A stretch of DNA of 64,000 nt from Methylomonas rapida (GTDB taxonomy: Bacteria > Pseudomonadota > Gammaproteobacteria > Methylococcales > Methylomonadaceae), in NCBI RefSeq assembly GCF_024360925.2, contig NZ_CP113517.1:558001-622000 (forward strand), read 5' to 3'. The first letter of the stretch is position 1, and the number at the start of each line of letters is the position of its first letter. Position numbers and translations under genes: made by a program. Below the pieces are notes generated by a model. That model had not been told where the DNA came from and searched no databases. It was given only the letters and a program-made list of their open reading frames with translations. Below are positions 7,907 to 16,101 of the stretch, in pieces.

Positions 7907-9262
7907 ATGTTTGACAATTTAACCGACCGCCTGAGCGGTACCCTGAAAAAACTGAAAGGCCAAGGTCGTTTAACCGAGGCCAATATCCAAGATACCTTGC
8001 GCGAAGTGCGCATGGCGCTGTTGGAAGCCGACGTGGCGTTGCCGGTGGTGACTGATTTTATCCAGCATGTTACCGAGCGGGCTTTGGGGCAGGAGGTGCA
8101 GGCGAGCTTGTCGCCGGGTCAAGCCTTGATCAAGGTGGTACAGGCCGAATTGATCAAGGTCATGGGTTCTGCAAATGAAGAATTGAATCTGCGGACCCAG
8201 CCGCCGGCGATTGTGTTGATGGCCGGTTTGCAGGGGGCGGGTAAAACAACGACCGTGGCGAAACTGGGTCGGCATCTGAAGGAAAAGAAAAAGAAAAAAG
8301 TCGGCGTGGTCAGTGTCGACGTTTATCGGCCGGCTGCGATCAAGCAGCTGCAAACCTTGGCCGACGACATTGGCTTGAAGTTTTTCGAAAGTGATATTAC
8401 CGAAAAACCAGTCGATATCGTCAATCGGGCGCTGGATGCTGCTAAACGGCAGTTTGTCGACGTATTGATCGTCGATACTGCGGGCCGGTTGCATGTAGAC
8501 GATGAGATGATGGCGGAAATCAAGGAGTTGCACGCGGCGATCAAGCCGATCGAGACCTTGTTCGTGGTTGATAGCATGACGGGTCAGGACGCGGCCAATA
8601 CCGCAAAGGCCTTTCATGATGCCTTGCCGCTGACCGGCGTGGTTTTGACCAAGGCGGACGGCGATGCGCGTGGCGGGGCGGCGCTCTCGATTCGTCATAT
8701 AACGGGCAAGCCGATCAAATTTATCGGTGTCGGTGAAAAGACCGATGCGTTGGAGCCGTTTTATCCCGATCGTTTGGCTTCCCGTATCTTGGGTATGGGG
8801 GATGTGTTGTCCTTGATCGAGGACATCGAACAAAAGGTCGATAAGCAAAAAGCCGAAAAGCTGGCGAAAAAGATTCAGAAGGGCAAGAGCTTCGATCTGA
8901 ATGATTTGAAGGAGCAGTTGCAGCAAATGCAGAACATGGGTGGCTTGACCGCGATGATGGATAAATTGCCTGGCATGGGCAGTATTCCCAAGGAAGTCAA
9001 GGACAAGGTCAATGACAAAGACTTGGCCAGACAAATTGCCGTGATCAATTCAATGACACCGCAAGAGAGGCAATACCCTGGTCTGATCAAAGGTACTCGC
9101 AAGCAGCGTATTGCCGATGGTTGTGGCTTGGATTTGCAAGCCGTGAACCGGGTGTTGAAGCAGCATCAAATGATGGAAAAGATGATGAAGAAATTCAGCA
9201 AAGGCAATATCGCCAACATGATGCGCGGCATGAAAGCTAATATGCGCGGCATGAGAATGTGA
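7907..9262 (+). CDS. ffh: Signal recognition particle GTPase
   Basis: Ffh binds 4.5S RNA and hydrophobic signal sequences and delivers ribosomes to FtsY and SecYEG. The 451-residue product has an N domain (to about residue 95), a G domain with GLQGAGKTTTVAKLG (P-loop), DVYRPAAIKQL (G2), DTAGRLHVDDEMM (G3) and TKADGDARGGAA (G4), and a methionine-rich M domain from about residue 325 (QMQNMGGLTAMMDKLPGMG, then MRGMKANMRGMRM at the end). Length and domain order are canonical. The ribosomal/tRNA-modification operon rpsP-rimM-trmD-rplS follows 84 bp downstream, as in many proteobacteria. Confidence 0.98.
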   Translation: MFDNLTDRLSGTLKKLKGQGRLTEANIQDTLREVRMALLEADVALPVVTDFIQHVTERALGQEVQASLSPGQALIKVVQAELIKVMGSANEELNLRTQPPAIVLMAGLQGAGKTTTVAKLGRHLKEKKKKKVGVVSVDVYRPAAIKQLQTLADDIGLKFFESDITEKPVDIVNRALDAAKRQFVDVLIVDTAGRLHVDDEMMAEIKELHAAIKPIETLFVVDSMTGQDAANTAKAFHDALPLTGVVLTKADGDARGGAALSIRHITGKPIKFIGVGEKTDALEPFYPDRLASRILGMGDVLSLIEDIEQKVDKQKAEKLAKKIQKGKSFDLNDLKEQLQQMQNMGGLTAMMDKLPGMGSIPKEVKDKVNDKDLARQIAVINSMTPQERQYPGLIKGTRKQRIADGCGLDLQAVNRVLKQHQMMEKMMKKFSKGNIANMMRGMKANMRGMRM

Positions 9263-9346
9263 TTTTTGCATTTTGTGCTTCACATCTGCGCAAATTGGCG
9301 TAGAATAGATTAATTAAATTTTGATTCAATGTTTTAAGGTATCCAA

Positions 9347-9598
9347 ATGGTAAGCATTCGTTTGTCCAGAGGTGGCGCTAAAAATCGTCCTTTTTATCAC
9401 GTCGTAGTGACCGATAGCAGAAATAGCCGTGACGGTCGCTATATCGAGCGCGTGGGTTTCTTCAATCCGTTGGCGCGTGGCGGGGAGCAAAGACTGGTTT
9501 TGGATGCCGAGCGCGTTCAATATTGGCAAGCCAACGGCGCGCAACCATCAGATCGCGTTGCCAGATTGATCAAAGACGCAGCCAAAGCAGCCGCATAA
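9347..9598 (+). CDS. rpsP: 30S ribosomal protein S16
   Basis: S16 (83 aa) is a small-subunit protein needed for 30S assembly. The start [20 protein letters not shown] and the [15 protein letters not shown] segment are diagnostic. An AAGGTATCC-type spacer precedes the ATG. It is the first gene of the conserved rpsP-rimM-trmD-rplS operon; rimM begins 5 bp after the stop. Confidence 0.98.
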   Translation: MVSIRLSRGGAKNRPFYHVVVTDSRNSRDGRYIERVGFFNPLARGGEQRLVLDAERVQYWQANGAQPSDRVARLIKDAAKAAA

Positions 9599-9603
9599 AC
9601 GAT

Positions 9604-10113
9604 TTGCCAAATAGTGATTATTTGAACGCCGGCGAAATATCCGGCGTTTTTGGTGTAAAAGGTTTGGTAAAAGTTTTTTCGTTTACCGAACCGCGTGAGA
9701 ACATAGTGCGTTATTCGCCGTGGCTCTTGCAAAAAAACGACCAAAGCTGGGAAGTCAAAGTCGTTAGCGGTCAACGTCACGGCAATGTGGTGGTCGCCGA
9801 GTTGGAGAACATTTCCGATCGAGACGCCGCGCTGGCATTGATGGGTGCCAAGATTCTGATTCGCAAACAGCAACTGCCTAAGCCAAAGCCCGGTGAATAT
9901 TATTGGGCTGACTTGGTGGGTTTGAGAGTCGAAACCGAATCCGGGCTAAAGCTTGGCATCGTCGATCATTTGCTGGAGACTGGCGCCAACGACGTCTTGG
10001 TGGTGAGGGATGGTGAACGCGAACGCTTGATTCCATTTTTGCAGCGGCAAACGGTTTTGAAAATCGATTTAGCGGCCGGTGTGATGATCGTCGATTGGGA
10101 TCCTGATTTTTAA
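9604..10113 (+). CDS. rimM: 16S rRNA processing / 30S maturation factor RimM
   Basis: RimM binds S19 and assists maturation of the 30S head. I place the start at the TTG at 9604, giving a 169-residue product that begins with PNSDYLNAGEISGVFGVKG, the normal RimM N-terminus. A longer frame reaching back to 9523 would lie inside rpsP and has no homologous character. A PRC-barrel domain follows at about residues 95-169 (PGEYYWADLVGLRV, then VLVVRDGERERLIPFL and MIVDWDPDF). The start choice rests on the family N-terminus; no strong ribosome site is visible, which is consistent with coupling to rpsP. Confidence 0.95.
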   Translation: MPNSDYLNAGEISGVFGVKGLVKVFSFTEPRENIVRYSPWLLQKNDQSWEVKVVSGQRHGNVVVAELENISDRDAALALMGAKILIRKQQLPKPKPGEYYWADLVGLRVETESGLKLGIVDHLLETGANDVLVVRDGERERLIPFLQRQTVLKIDLAAGVMIVDWDPDF

Positions 10114-10119
10114 GCCGGG

Positions 10120-10863
10120 ATGCGCTTCGATGTAATCAGTATCTTTCCTGACATGGTAAGGGATGCGGCCAGTTATGGCGTGACAGGGAAGGCGATAGAA
10201 AAAGGGCTAGTCGGGTTGTCTGTATGGAATCCGCGCGATTACACGCATGACAAGCATAAAACCGTGGATGATAGGCCTTATGGCGGCGGCCCCGGGATGG
10301 TGATGAAATTTCAGCCATTACTGGACGCGGTCGATACCGCCAAGCAGCAAGGTATTTATGCTCGCCGGCGCGTGGTGTATCTGAGCCCACAAGGCAGATT
10401 GATTACTCAAGCCTTGTTGCAGGAAGCTAGCCAGGAAGAGCAGTTGATCTTGATTGCAGGACGCTACGAAGGCATAGACGAACGCTTTATCGAGCAGACT
10501 TGCGATGAAGAGTGGTCGCTGGGTGATTATGTGATTAGCGGCGGCGAACTGGCTGCATTGATCGTCATCGATGCGGTAACGCGGTTGATTCCCGGCGTGC
10601 TGGGGGACGAAGATTCTGCCAAACAGGATTCCCACTACGATGGCTTGCTGGACTGCCCGCATTTTACCAGGCCCGAGCAGAGCGATTTGGGCAATGTTCC
10701 CGACGTGCTGTTGGGCGGAAATCATGCTGAAATCAGGCGGTGGCGGATGAAACAGTCGTTAGGTAGGACCTGGTTAAGACGTCCGGATTTGCTGGAAAAA
10801 ATACAATTAACCGCAGAGCAAGACGCTTTGCTGAGAGAATTTAAAACTGAAGTTGATACTTAG
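10120..10863 (+). CDS. trmD: tRNA (guanine37-N1)-methyltransferase
   Basis: TrmD methylates G37 of tRNAs with G at position 36 using S-adenosylmethionine and prevents +1 frameshifting. The 247-residue protein shows the trefoil-knot SPOUT motifs: [10 protein letters not shown] at the start, [14 protein letters not shown], then [16 protein letters not shown] and [15 protein letters not shown]. It lies 6 bp after rimM in the standard operon order. Confidence 0.98.
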   Translation: MRFDVISIFPDMVRDAASYGVTGKAIEKGLVGLSVWNPRDYTHDKHKTVDDRPYGGGPGMVMKFQPLLDAVDTAKQQGIYARRRVVYLSPQGRLITQALLQEASQEEQLILIAGRYEGIDERFIEQTCDEEWSLGDYVISGGELAALIVIDAVTRLIPGVLGDEDSAKQDSHYDGLLDCPHFTRPEQSDLGNVPDVLLGGNHAEIRRWRMKQSLGRTWLRRPDLLEKIQLTAEQDALLREFKTEVDT

Positions 10864-10872
10864 GGTGTGGTA

Positions 10873-11220
10873 ATGAGTAAAATTATTGAAGAATTGGAAG
10901 CTGCACAGCTGAAAAAAGATGTGCCTGAATTTGGGCCTGGCGATACCGTGGTTGTTAACGTACGCGTGGTTGAGGGTACTCGTGAGCGTTTGCAGGCGTT
11001 TGAAGGCGTGGTTATCGCCAAGCGTAACCGTGGTTTGAATTCTGCATTTACGGTCAGAAAAATTTCTCATGGTGTCGGCGTCGAGCGTGTTTTCCAAACC
11101 CACAGCCCAGCGGTTGGCAGTATCGAAGTAAAACGCCGCGGTGATGTACGTCGCGCTAAACTGTACTATTTGCGTGATTTGACCGGTAAAGCGGCGCGTA
11201 TCAAAGAAAAACTTTCTTGA
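10873..11220 (+). CDS. rplS: 50S ribosomal protein L19
   Basis: L19 (115 aa) sits at the 30S-50S interface. It starts [20 protein letters not shown], with the ATG at 10873 preferred over an in-frame GTG two codons earlier because this is the conserved N-terminus. The core [18 protein letters not shown] and [13 protein letters not shown] are diagnostic. It is the last gene of the rpsP operon and is followed by a rho-independent terminator. Confidence 0.98.
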   Translation: MSKIIEELEAAQLKKDVPEFGPGDTVVVNVRVVEGTRERLQAFEGVVIAKRNRGLNSAFTVRKISHGVGVERVFQTHSPAVGSIEVKRRGDVRRAKLYYLRDLTGKAARIKEKLS

Positions 11221-11262
11221 TACAACAGCCAAGCGAGTTCGTATAGCTTACGAATTCGATCC

Positions 11263-11296
11263 AAAAAAGGCGGCTTCGTGAGCTGCCTTTTTTTTG
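11263..11296 (+). terminator. Rho-independent terminator of the rpsP-rplS operon
   Basis: AAGGCGGC and GCTGCCTT form a stem (one G-U pair) with loop TTCGTGA, directly followed by a run of eight T residues. It lies 43 bp after the rplS stop codon. Confidence 0.8.
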
Positions 11297-11316
11297 CGTG
11301 CCATTCGGGAGCGTTT

Positions 11317-11826
11317 ATGTCGATCAGCATTCTCTGGCAAGCGGAAGCAATCGGCCCCAAAACGCAATTGACTATTGAGTTGTTGGGTGCCGAATTGCTG
11401 GTGACTCTTAGCGGCGATGTCATTGTCGACGCGGAATGGCAAATGGCCAAGGATGGTTCTAGCCCAGACAAAACTGGCCTGGGCGAGCAATTGCGACTGG
11501 CTCTGCTCAAGCCATCGGATTATGCATTGCGGCTCGGTTTGCTACGGCAAGGCACGCCTTTCAGCCGTAAAGTTTGGCAGGCATTGAGCGAAATTCCCTT
11601 GGGACAGGTGCTGACCTATTCGGCGCTGGCCGAAAGGCTAGGTTCGGGGCCGAGAGCAGTGGCATCGGCCTGTCGTAACAATCCCTATCCCGGCATCATC
11701 CCTTGCCATCGAGTGGTATCAAAGTCCGGCATAGGCGGATTCATGGGACAACGCGAAGGGCCCTGGGTGGAATTGAAGCGCCAACTATTGAGTCAAGAGC
11801 TTGACATTGCTCACGGTCGGCTATGA
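11317..11826 (+). CDS. ogt: Methylated-DNA--protein-cysteine methyltransferase
   Basis: This is a suicide DNA-repair enzyme that takes the methyl group from O6-methylguanine onto its active cysteine. The active-site motif IIPCHRVV is present, preceded by GQVLTYSALAERLGSGPRAVASACRNNPYPG and followed by GIGGFMGQREGPWVELKRQLL in the expected order. The best start is the ATG at 11317 (MSISILWQ), giving 169 residues. An upstream frame to 11278 would run through the terminator of the previous operon. The last four bases overlap the xerD start (ATGA), so the two are coupled. Confidence 0.93.
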   Translation: MSISILWQAEAIGPKTQLTIELLGAELLVTLSGDVIVDAEWQMAKDGSSPDKTGLGEQLRLALLKPSDYALRLGLLRQGTPFSRKVWQALSEIPLGQVLTYSALAERLGSGPRAVASACRNNPYPGIIPCHRVVSKSGIGGFMGQREGPWVELKRQLLSQELDIAHGRL

Positions 11827-12710
11827 GTGGTTCAACAAAAAGCATAGAGGCGTTCTTGAATGCGTTATGGCTGGAATTCGGTCTTAGCGATAATACCCTG
11901 GCGGCTTACGGTAGCGATTTGAATCAGTTTGATCAATGGCTAAAAAGCGTTACTTTGCAGGAGGTCTGCGCCACCGATATTTCAAGCTTTTTGCTGCATA
12001 GACAACAACAAGGTCACAGTAACCGTTCTTCCGCGCGGATGCTGTCGAGTTTGCGGCGCTACTATGGTTATTTGTTGCGGGAAAAACAAATCAGCGTCGA
12101 TCCGACCCAGTTGATCGATGCGCCGCATATCGGGCGGCATTTACCGGATTCGCTGTCCGAAACCGATGTGGAGCTACTATTGAGGGCACCTGAAACCTTG
12201 CATGCCTTGGGTTTTAGGGATAGAGCCATGCTGGAATTGCTTTATGCCGCTGGTTTGCGCGTATCCGAGCTGGTAGAAATGACTTTTCAGCAGGTCAATT
12301 TTCGCCAAGGCTGTATCAGGATTACGGGCAAAGGCGACAAAGAGCGACTGGTTCCCATCGGCGAAGAGGCCGTCTCCTGGTTGGAGCGTTATCTGGCGGG
12401 ACCCAGGCGGGATATTTTAGGCAGCAGGCAAAGCGATTATTTGTTTGTGACTTCGCGCGGAAGCTGTATGACAAGACAGGCGTTTTGGCATATCATCAAG
12501 CGTTACGCCAAACAGGCCGGCATCGACAAGCCTTTGTCGCCGCACACCTTGCGCCACGCATTTGCCACGCATTTGCTCAATCACGGGGCGGATTTGCGTG
12601 TCGTGCAGTTGTTGCTGGGGCATTCGGATTTGTCGACCACGCAAATTTATACTCATATCGCGCAATACCGCCTGAAACAGTTGCATTCAAAATTTCATCC
12701 AAGAGGATAA
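11823..12710 (+). CDS. xerD: Tyrosine recombinase XerD
   Basis: XerD acts with XerC at dif to resolve chromosome dimers. The 295-residue product has the SAM-like N-terminal domain (FLNALWLEFGLSDNTLAAYG) and the catalytic residues: Arg in GLRVSELVEM, Lys in GKGDKERLVP, HxxR in SPHTLRHAFATH, His in LLGHSDLSTTQIY and the nucleophile Tyr in that same segment. Length and motif spacing match XerD better than phage integrases. It overlaps the preceding alkyltransferase gene by 4 bp and precedes lpxA by 3 bp. Confidence 0.95.
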   Translation: MSGSTKSIEAFLNALWLEFGLSDNTLAAYGSDLNQFDQWLKSVTLQEVCATDISSFLLHRQQQGHSNRSSARMLSSLRRYYGYLLREKQISVDPTQLIDAPHIGRHLPDSLSETDVELLLRAPETLHALGFRDRAMLELLYAAGLRVSELVEMTFQQVNFRQGCIRITGKGDKERLVPIGEEAVSWLERYLAGPRRDILGSRQSDYLFVTSRGSCMTRQAFWHIIKRYAKQAGIDKPLSPHTLRHAFATHLLNHGADLRVVQLLLGHSDLSTTQIYTHIAQYRLKQLHSKFHPRG

Positions 12711-12713
12711 TTC

Positions 12714-13493
12714 ATGTCAGCACTCATTCATCCTTCCGCCTATATTGCTCCTGGCGCCAAGTTGGGCGACAACGTGCGGATCGGGCCGTTTGCCGTCATC
12801 GAAGATGGCGCGGAACTTGGCGCCGATTGCCAGGTCGGCGCGCATGCGGTGGTGCACGGGCAGGTGAAAATGGGAGATGGCAACATATTGCATCCACATG
12901 CCGTGCTAGGCGGTCTGCCGCAAGACCTGGGTTTTGATCCTCAGACTGAATCCTGGCTGGAGATTGGCGACAACAATGTATTTCGCGAAGGCTTCACCGC
13001 GCACCGGGCGACCAAGGCGGGTGGTGCAACGAAGGTCGGTTCCGGCTGTTATTTCATGAACAACAGTCATGTTGCCCATGATTGCACGGTCGGTGATAAA
13101 ACCATTTTTGCCAATAACGTAGCGATTGGCGGACATGTCGAAGTCGGTAACAACGTCTTCATGGGCGGTGCCGTAGTCGTGCATCAGTTTTGTCGTGTCG
13201 GTTCCTATGCGATCGTGCAGGGTACTACCGGAATCAATATGGACGTAATTCCATTCATGTTGATTGGCGGCCGTCCGGCCAGACATTACCGGCTCAACAT
13301 CGTGGGCTTGCGTCGGGCGGGGATTGTCGGCGAAAACTACAAGGTATTGTCGAGCGCGTTTCGCTTGCTAAAAAACAAAAAAAGCCTGGATCAATTGCAA
13401 TCGACAGAAGAACTGCAATACTTGAAAGAATGGTTGGCTAAAGATTCGAAACGTGGTTTGCATGGTTTTGTCGATATTTCCAGGGAAGACTGA
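12714..13493 (+). CDS. lpxA: LpxA-type UDP-GlcNAc O-acyltransferase
   Basis: A 259-residue left-handed beta-helix acyltransferase of the first step of lipid A synthesis. Hexapeptide repeats run from residue 1 to about 190, the LpxA signature LGGLPQDLGF is present, and the catalytic His lies in HVAHDCTVGD. The C-terminal helical domain starts near residue 195 (NIVGLRRAGI). The segment FREGFTAHRAT differs from the IREYVTINRGT-like text of E. coli LpxA, and the gene stands apart from any lpxD-fabZ-lpxB cluster. It could be a second LpxA copy or a paralogue with a different acyl chain preference. Confidence 0.82.
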   Translation: MSALIHPSAYIAPGAKLGDNVRIGPFAVIEDGAELGADCQVGAHAVVHGQVKMGDGNILHPHAVLGGLPQDLGFDPQTESWLEIGDNNVFREGFTAHRATKAGGATKVGSGCYFMNNSHVAHDCTVGDKTIFANNVAIGGHVEVGNNVFMGGAVVVHQFCRVGSYAIVQGTTGINMDVIPFMLIGGRPARHYRLNIVGLRRAGIVGENYKVLSSAFRLLKNKKSLDQLQSTEELQYLKEWLAKDSKRGLHGFVDISRED

Positions 13494-13546
13494 TCATGCC
13501 GCCGACTTGGAGCCCCTGGTTGGTTTGAATTTGTGGTAAGGCCTTG

Positions 13547-13969
13547 ATGAAAGTCTTTGTAATTGATAGATCGCCGCAATTGTTGGTGTCATTCCCGGCA
13601 ATTGACGCCGAGGTAGTCTATTTCGGTGACGAAATTCAGGCGTTGAATGCCGTGGGGCAGCAGCAGCCGGAGTTTATTGTGCTTGATTACGCCGTGCGGG
13701 AGCAGCAAACTCCCGAATATATTGGTTTGTTATTGGCCGCGGCCAGGAAAGCCAAGCTGGTGGTGGTCGGGGGTAATGTCGGGGAGGAAGACGTGTTTCG
13801 CTGCTTGGAGAGCGGTGCCAACGGTTATCAAGACAAGCAACAATTGCCCCACTACATGGCTAAGATGATACGAGTCGTGGTTGCGGGCGAGGCATGGATT
13901 AGCCGAAAAATGGTGGCCCGTGTGCTGCATGCCTTAAGGCAATCAACCATGCAACTCGCGCCGGCTTAA
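13547..13969 (+). CDS. Stand-alone NarL/LuxR-type receiver domain, no output domain
   Basis: A 140-residue protein with a CheY-like fold: VFVIDRS at strand 1, phospho-acceptor Asp in FIVLDYAV, conserved Lys in YQDKQQL, and the C-terminal VAGEAWISRKMVARVLHAL that links receiver to helix-turn-helix in NarL-family regulators. The protein stops there, so no DNA-binding domain exists. The first acidic pair is reduced to one Asp, and the switch Thr/Ser after strand 4 is replaced by Gly (VVVGGN), so phosphorylation may be altered. I start at the ATG at 13547, not the TTG before it. The 3' end overlaps that of the convergent TonB receptor gene by 3 bp. Confidence 0.7.
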   Translation: MKVFVIDRSPQLLVSFPAIDAEVVYFGDEIQALNAVGQQQPEFIVLDYAVREQQTPEYIGLLLAAARKAKLVVVGGNVGEEDVFRCLESGANGYQDKQQLPHYMAKMIRVVVAGEAWISRKMVARVLHALRQSTMQLAPA

Positions 13970-16101
13970 AAATGCACGGAGGCCTCGAAATAAAAACTCT
14001 GCCCCGGAATCGGCAGGTTATTCGGGTAACTACTGACAGCCGCTTCCTTACCGTTGCTGTCGAAAAGATTGCGTGCCGACGCGGTCAGGTCCAAATAACC
14101 CAGCAAATTCTTGGCGTTCACGGTTAGATCGATCGTCTCGTAGTCGTCCAATACCCTCGTATCGTCAACCGCGCTCAGGCGATGACCTATCCAGTTGATT
14201 TGCGTCTGTATCTGCCATTTAGGCATGAAGCTCCAGGCCAATGCGCTATAGACATGATGTTCAGGTACATTGGCAACTCGCCGGCCGCCCGCTTTCTCGC
14301 GGGCATACTGCCAGGCGTAATTGCCGCGTAAATTCCAGTCTTGCAGGAACTGCCAATCCCATTCGAATTCGCTGCCGTAACCTTCCTGGCCTTCGGTATT
14401 GACTTCGGTCAATGGCGCGCCGCGAGTGACGAATTCTCCGCCAATTAAATCATCAATTTGATAGTAGTAGAGATTGAGCGTGTTTCTCAGTTCTTTATAA
14501 GGTCGATAATCGAACGCTAATTCCGTGGTTTCAATGGTTTCCGGTTGCAGTGATGGATTGCCGGTAAATTGCGGACTGTTTTTTTGATATTGCTCCAGAA
14601 AGCTGGGCGCGCGATAGGCCTGTCCGTATAAAATCTTGCTGGTCAACTCAGGGTTGATGTTCCAGACCAAGGCGGCGCGCGGATTCAGCGTGCCGCCAAA
14701 GTCGGAGTAATAGTCGAAACGCAATCCCGTCGTCAAATGCCAATCCTGGGCGATTTGCCATTCGTCTTGTCCGGCCACCGACCAGATGTCGCGATGCTGA
14801 TCATCCAAAAAAGCAAAGGGTGTGCCGGTCACAGCCTGTACTTCGCCGGCTACCCTTGTGGCAATTTGGGTCGCATCCAGTACCCCCGCGCCGAAATTTC
14901 GACGCTCCTGGGTATTGAGTTCCTCGTAGCGGAAACCGGTAATCAGCTTTAGGACATGGTCGGAAAAACCTTTGTAGATATTGGTCAATTCAAAACTGGG
15001 GACGGTATTTTTCCTGCCGGAGACATAACGCATGCCATCAGGGAAGGCGACTAGGCCAAGCGGCGCTGAAAGACTGACATTGCCGCTGGCATCAATGGGT
15101 AGCACCGATCCAGGAGGAACATTATAAATATTGGCCAAGACATCGGTATGCAAAAAACTGGCGTGGGCTTGAAATTCCCAGTCTGTCCACAAGTCTTCGC
15201 TCGAATAGCGGACATCCGCCAAATAATTGCTGCCGTTGAGTGAGCCGCGATCATCCAATACCCCGTTGCTACCAGCACGAAAACCGGCATCGGTCTCATT
15301 GAAAGCCCAGAAGCTCAGCTCCCAATGTTTGCGCTGCAGGTTCAAATGACCGTTCCAGCGCTCGTTTTGGGTTTGCATGGGGGCTGGGGTTAAGGAATAA
15401 GGGGTTCCGCTCAAGGCGTCGGCCTCGATGATCCGGTCCGGATCGATGCCGTTATGGCTGTACTGCAAGCTGGCCGCTATATCCCAGCCTTGCCACTGGC
15501 CGCCATATTGTCCCCAGGTGCTTTTGGTATCCGCATTGCCGCCTCGGGCACCGACAGTAACGCCATTCAAGTCGGTGGCTTTTTTGGTGACAATATTGAT
15601 CACCCCCGCAAACGCATCGGCCCCGTAAAGCGCCGAACCCGGGCCGCGGATGACTTCCACGCGTTCAATGTTCTCGACCGGAATAATCATGCCGGCCATG
15701 TGCGTGCCTTGTTGCGGCGTCGAGAAACGGGTGCCGTTCATCAGCAGCAACACTTCCGAATTGGTGTCGTTGCGAATGCCGCGCATGCTGTAGCTGTAAT
15801 CGTTCGTCACTGGCTGAATCGTGGCATGAATGCCGGGTATGGTTTCCAGGACTTCATGCAATTCGGTCGCACCCATCGCGGCAATTTGTTCCGCCGTGAT
15901 CACGCTGGTAACCGCGGCCGATTGCGATAACGCTTTGGCGGTGCCGGAGGCTATGCTGACTGAAATATCAGCCAGCTCGGCGGGGGATAATTCCATGAAA
16001 TCATCCATGCTTTGCTGGGCATAGCCATAGCTGACTATGCAGTTCAGCAACACGGAATGCATAAACTGATGTGTTAGACGGCTTCGCATGCGTTTTCTCA
16101 C
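13966..16101 (-). CDS. TonB-dependent outer-membrane receptor
   Basis: A 711-residue outer-membrane beta-barrel with an N-terminal signal peptide (cleavage near YGYAQ-QS), a plug domain at about residues 60-170 (SVITAEQIAAMGATELHEVLETIPG, RVEVIRGPGSALYGADAFAGVINIVTKK) and a barrel ending in aromatic Phe (FYFEASVHF). The plug and barrel resemble vitamin B12/siderophore-type receptors, but the ligand cannot be read. The start overlaps the stop of the upstream GGDEF-EAL gene by 4 bp, and YfiR lies before that, so the receptor is part of a c-di-GMP signalling operon. It may sense or import a ligand that feeds the YfiR sensor. Confidence 0.88.
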   Translation of the reverse strand: MRKRMRSRLTHQFMHSVLLNCIVSYGYAQQSMDDFMELSPAELADISVSIASGTAKALSQSAAVTSVITAEQIAAMGATELHEVLETIPGIHATIQPVTNDYSYSMRGIRNDTNSEVLLLMNGTRFSTPQQGTHMAGMIIPVENIERVEVIRGPGSALYGADAFAGVINIVTKKATDLNGVTVGARGGNADTKSTWGQYGGQWQGWDIAASLQYSHNGIDPDRIIEADALSGTPYSLTPAPMQTQNERWNGHLNLQRKHWELSFWAFNETDAGFRAGSNGVLDDRGSLNGSNYLADVRYSSEDLWTDWEFQAHASFLHTDVLANIYNVPPGSVLPIDASGNVSLSAPLGLVAFPDGMRYVSGRKNTVPSFELTNIYKGFSDHVLKLITGFRYEELNTQERRNFGAGVLDATQIATRVAGEVQAVTGTPFAFLDDQHRDIWSVAGQDEWQIAQDWHLTTGLRFDYYSDFGGTLNPRAALVWNINPELTSKILYGQAYRAPSFLEQYQKNSPQFTGNPSLQPETIETTELAFDYRPYKELRNTLNLYYYQIDDLIGGEFVTRGAPLTEVNTEGQEGYGSEFEWDWQFLQDWNLRGNYAWQYAREKAGGRRVANVPEHHVYSALAWSFMPKWQIQTQINWIGHRLSAVDDTRVLDDYETIDLTVNAKNLLGYLDLTASARNLFDSNGKEAAVSSYPNNLPIPGQSFYFEASVHF

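Noticed and set aside
7970..9034. 354-codon minus-strand frame opposite ffh
   Set aside because: Shadow of the G-rich third positions of ffh; no ribosome site or recognisable domain.
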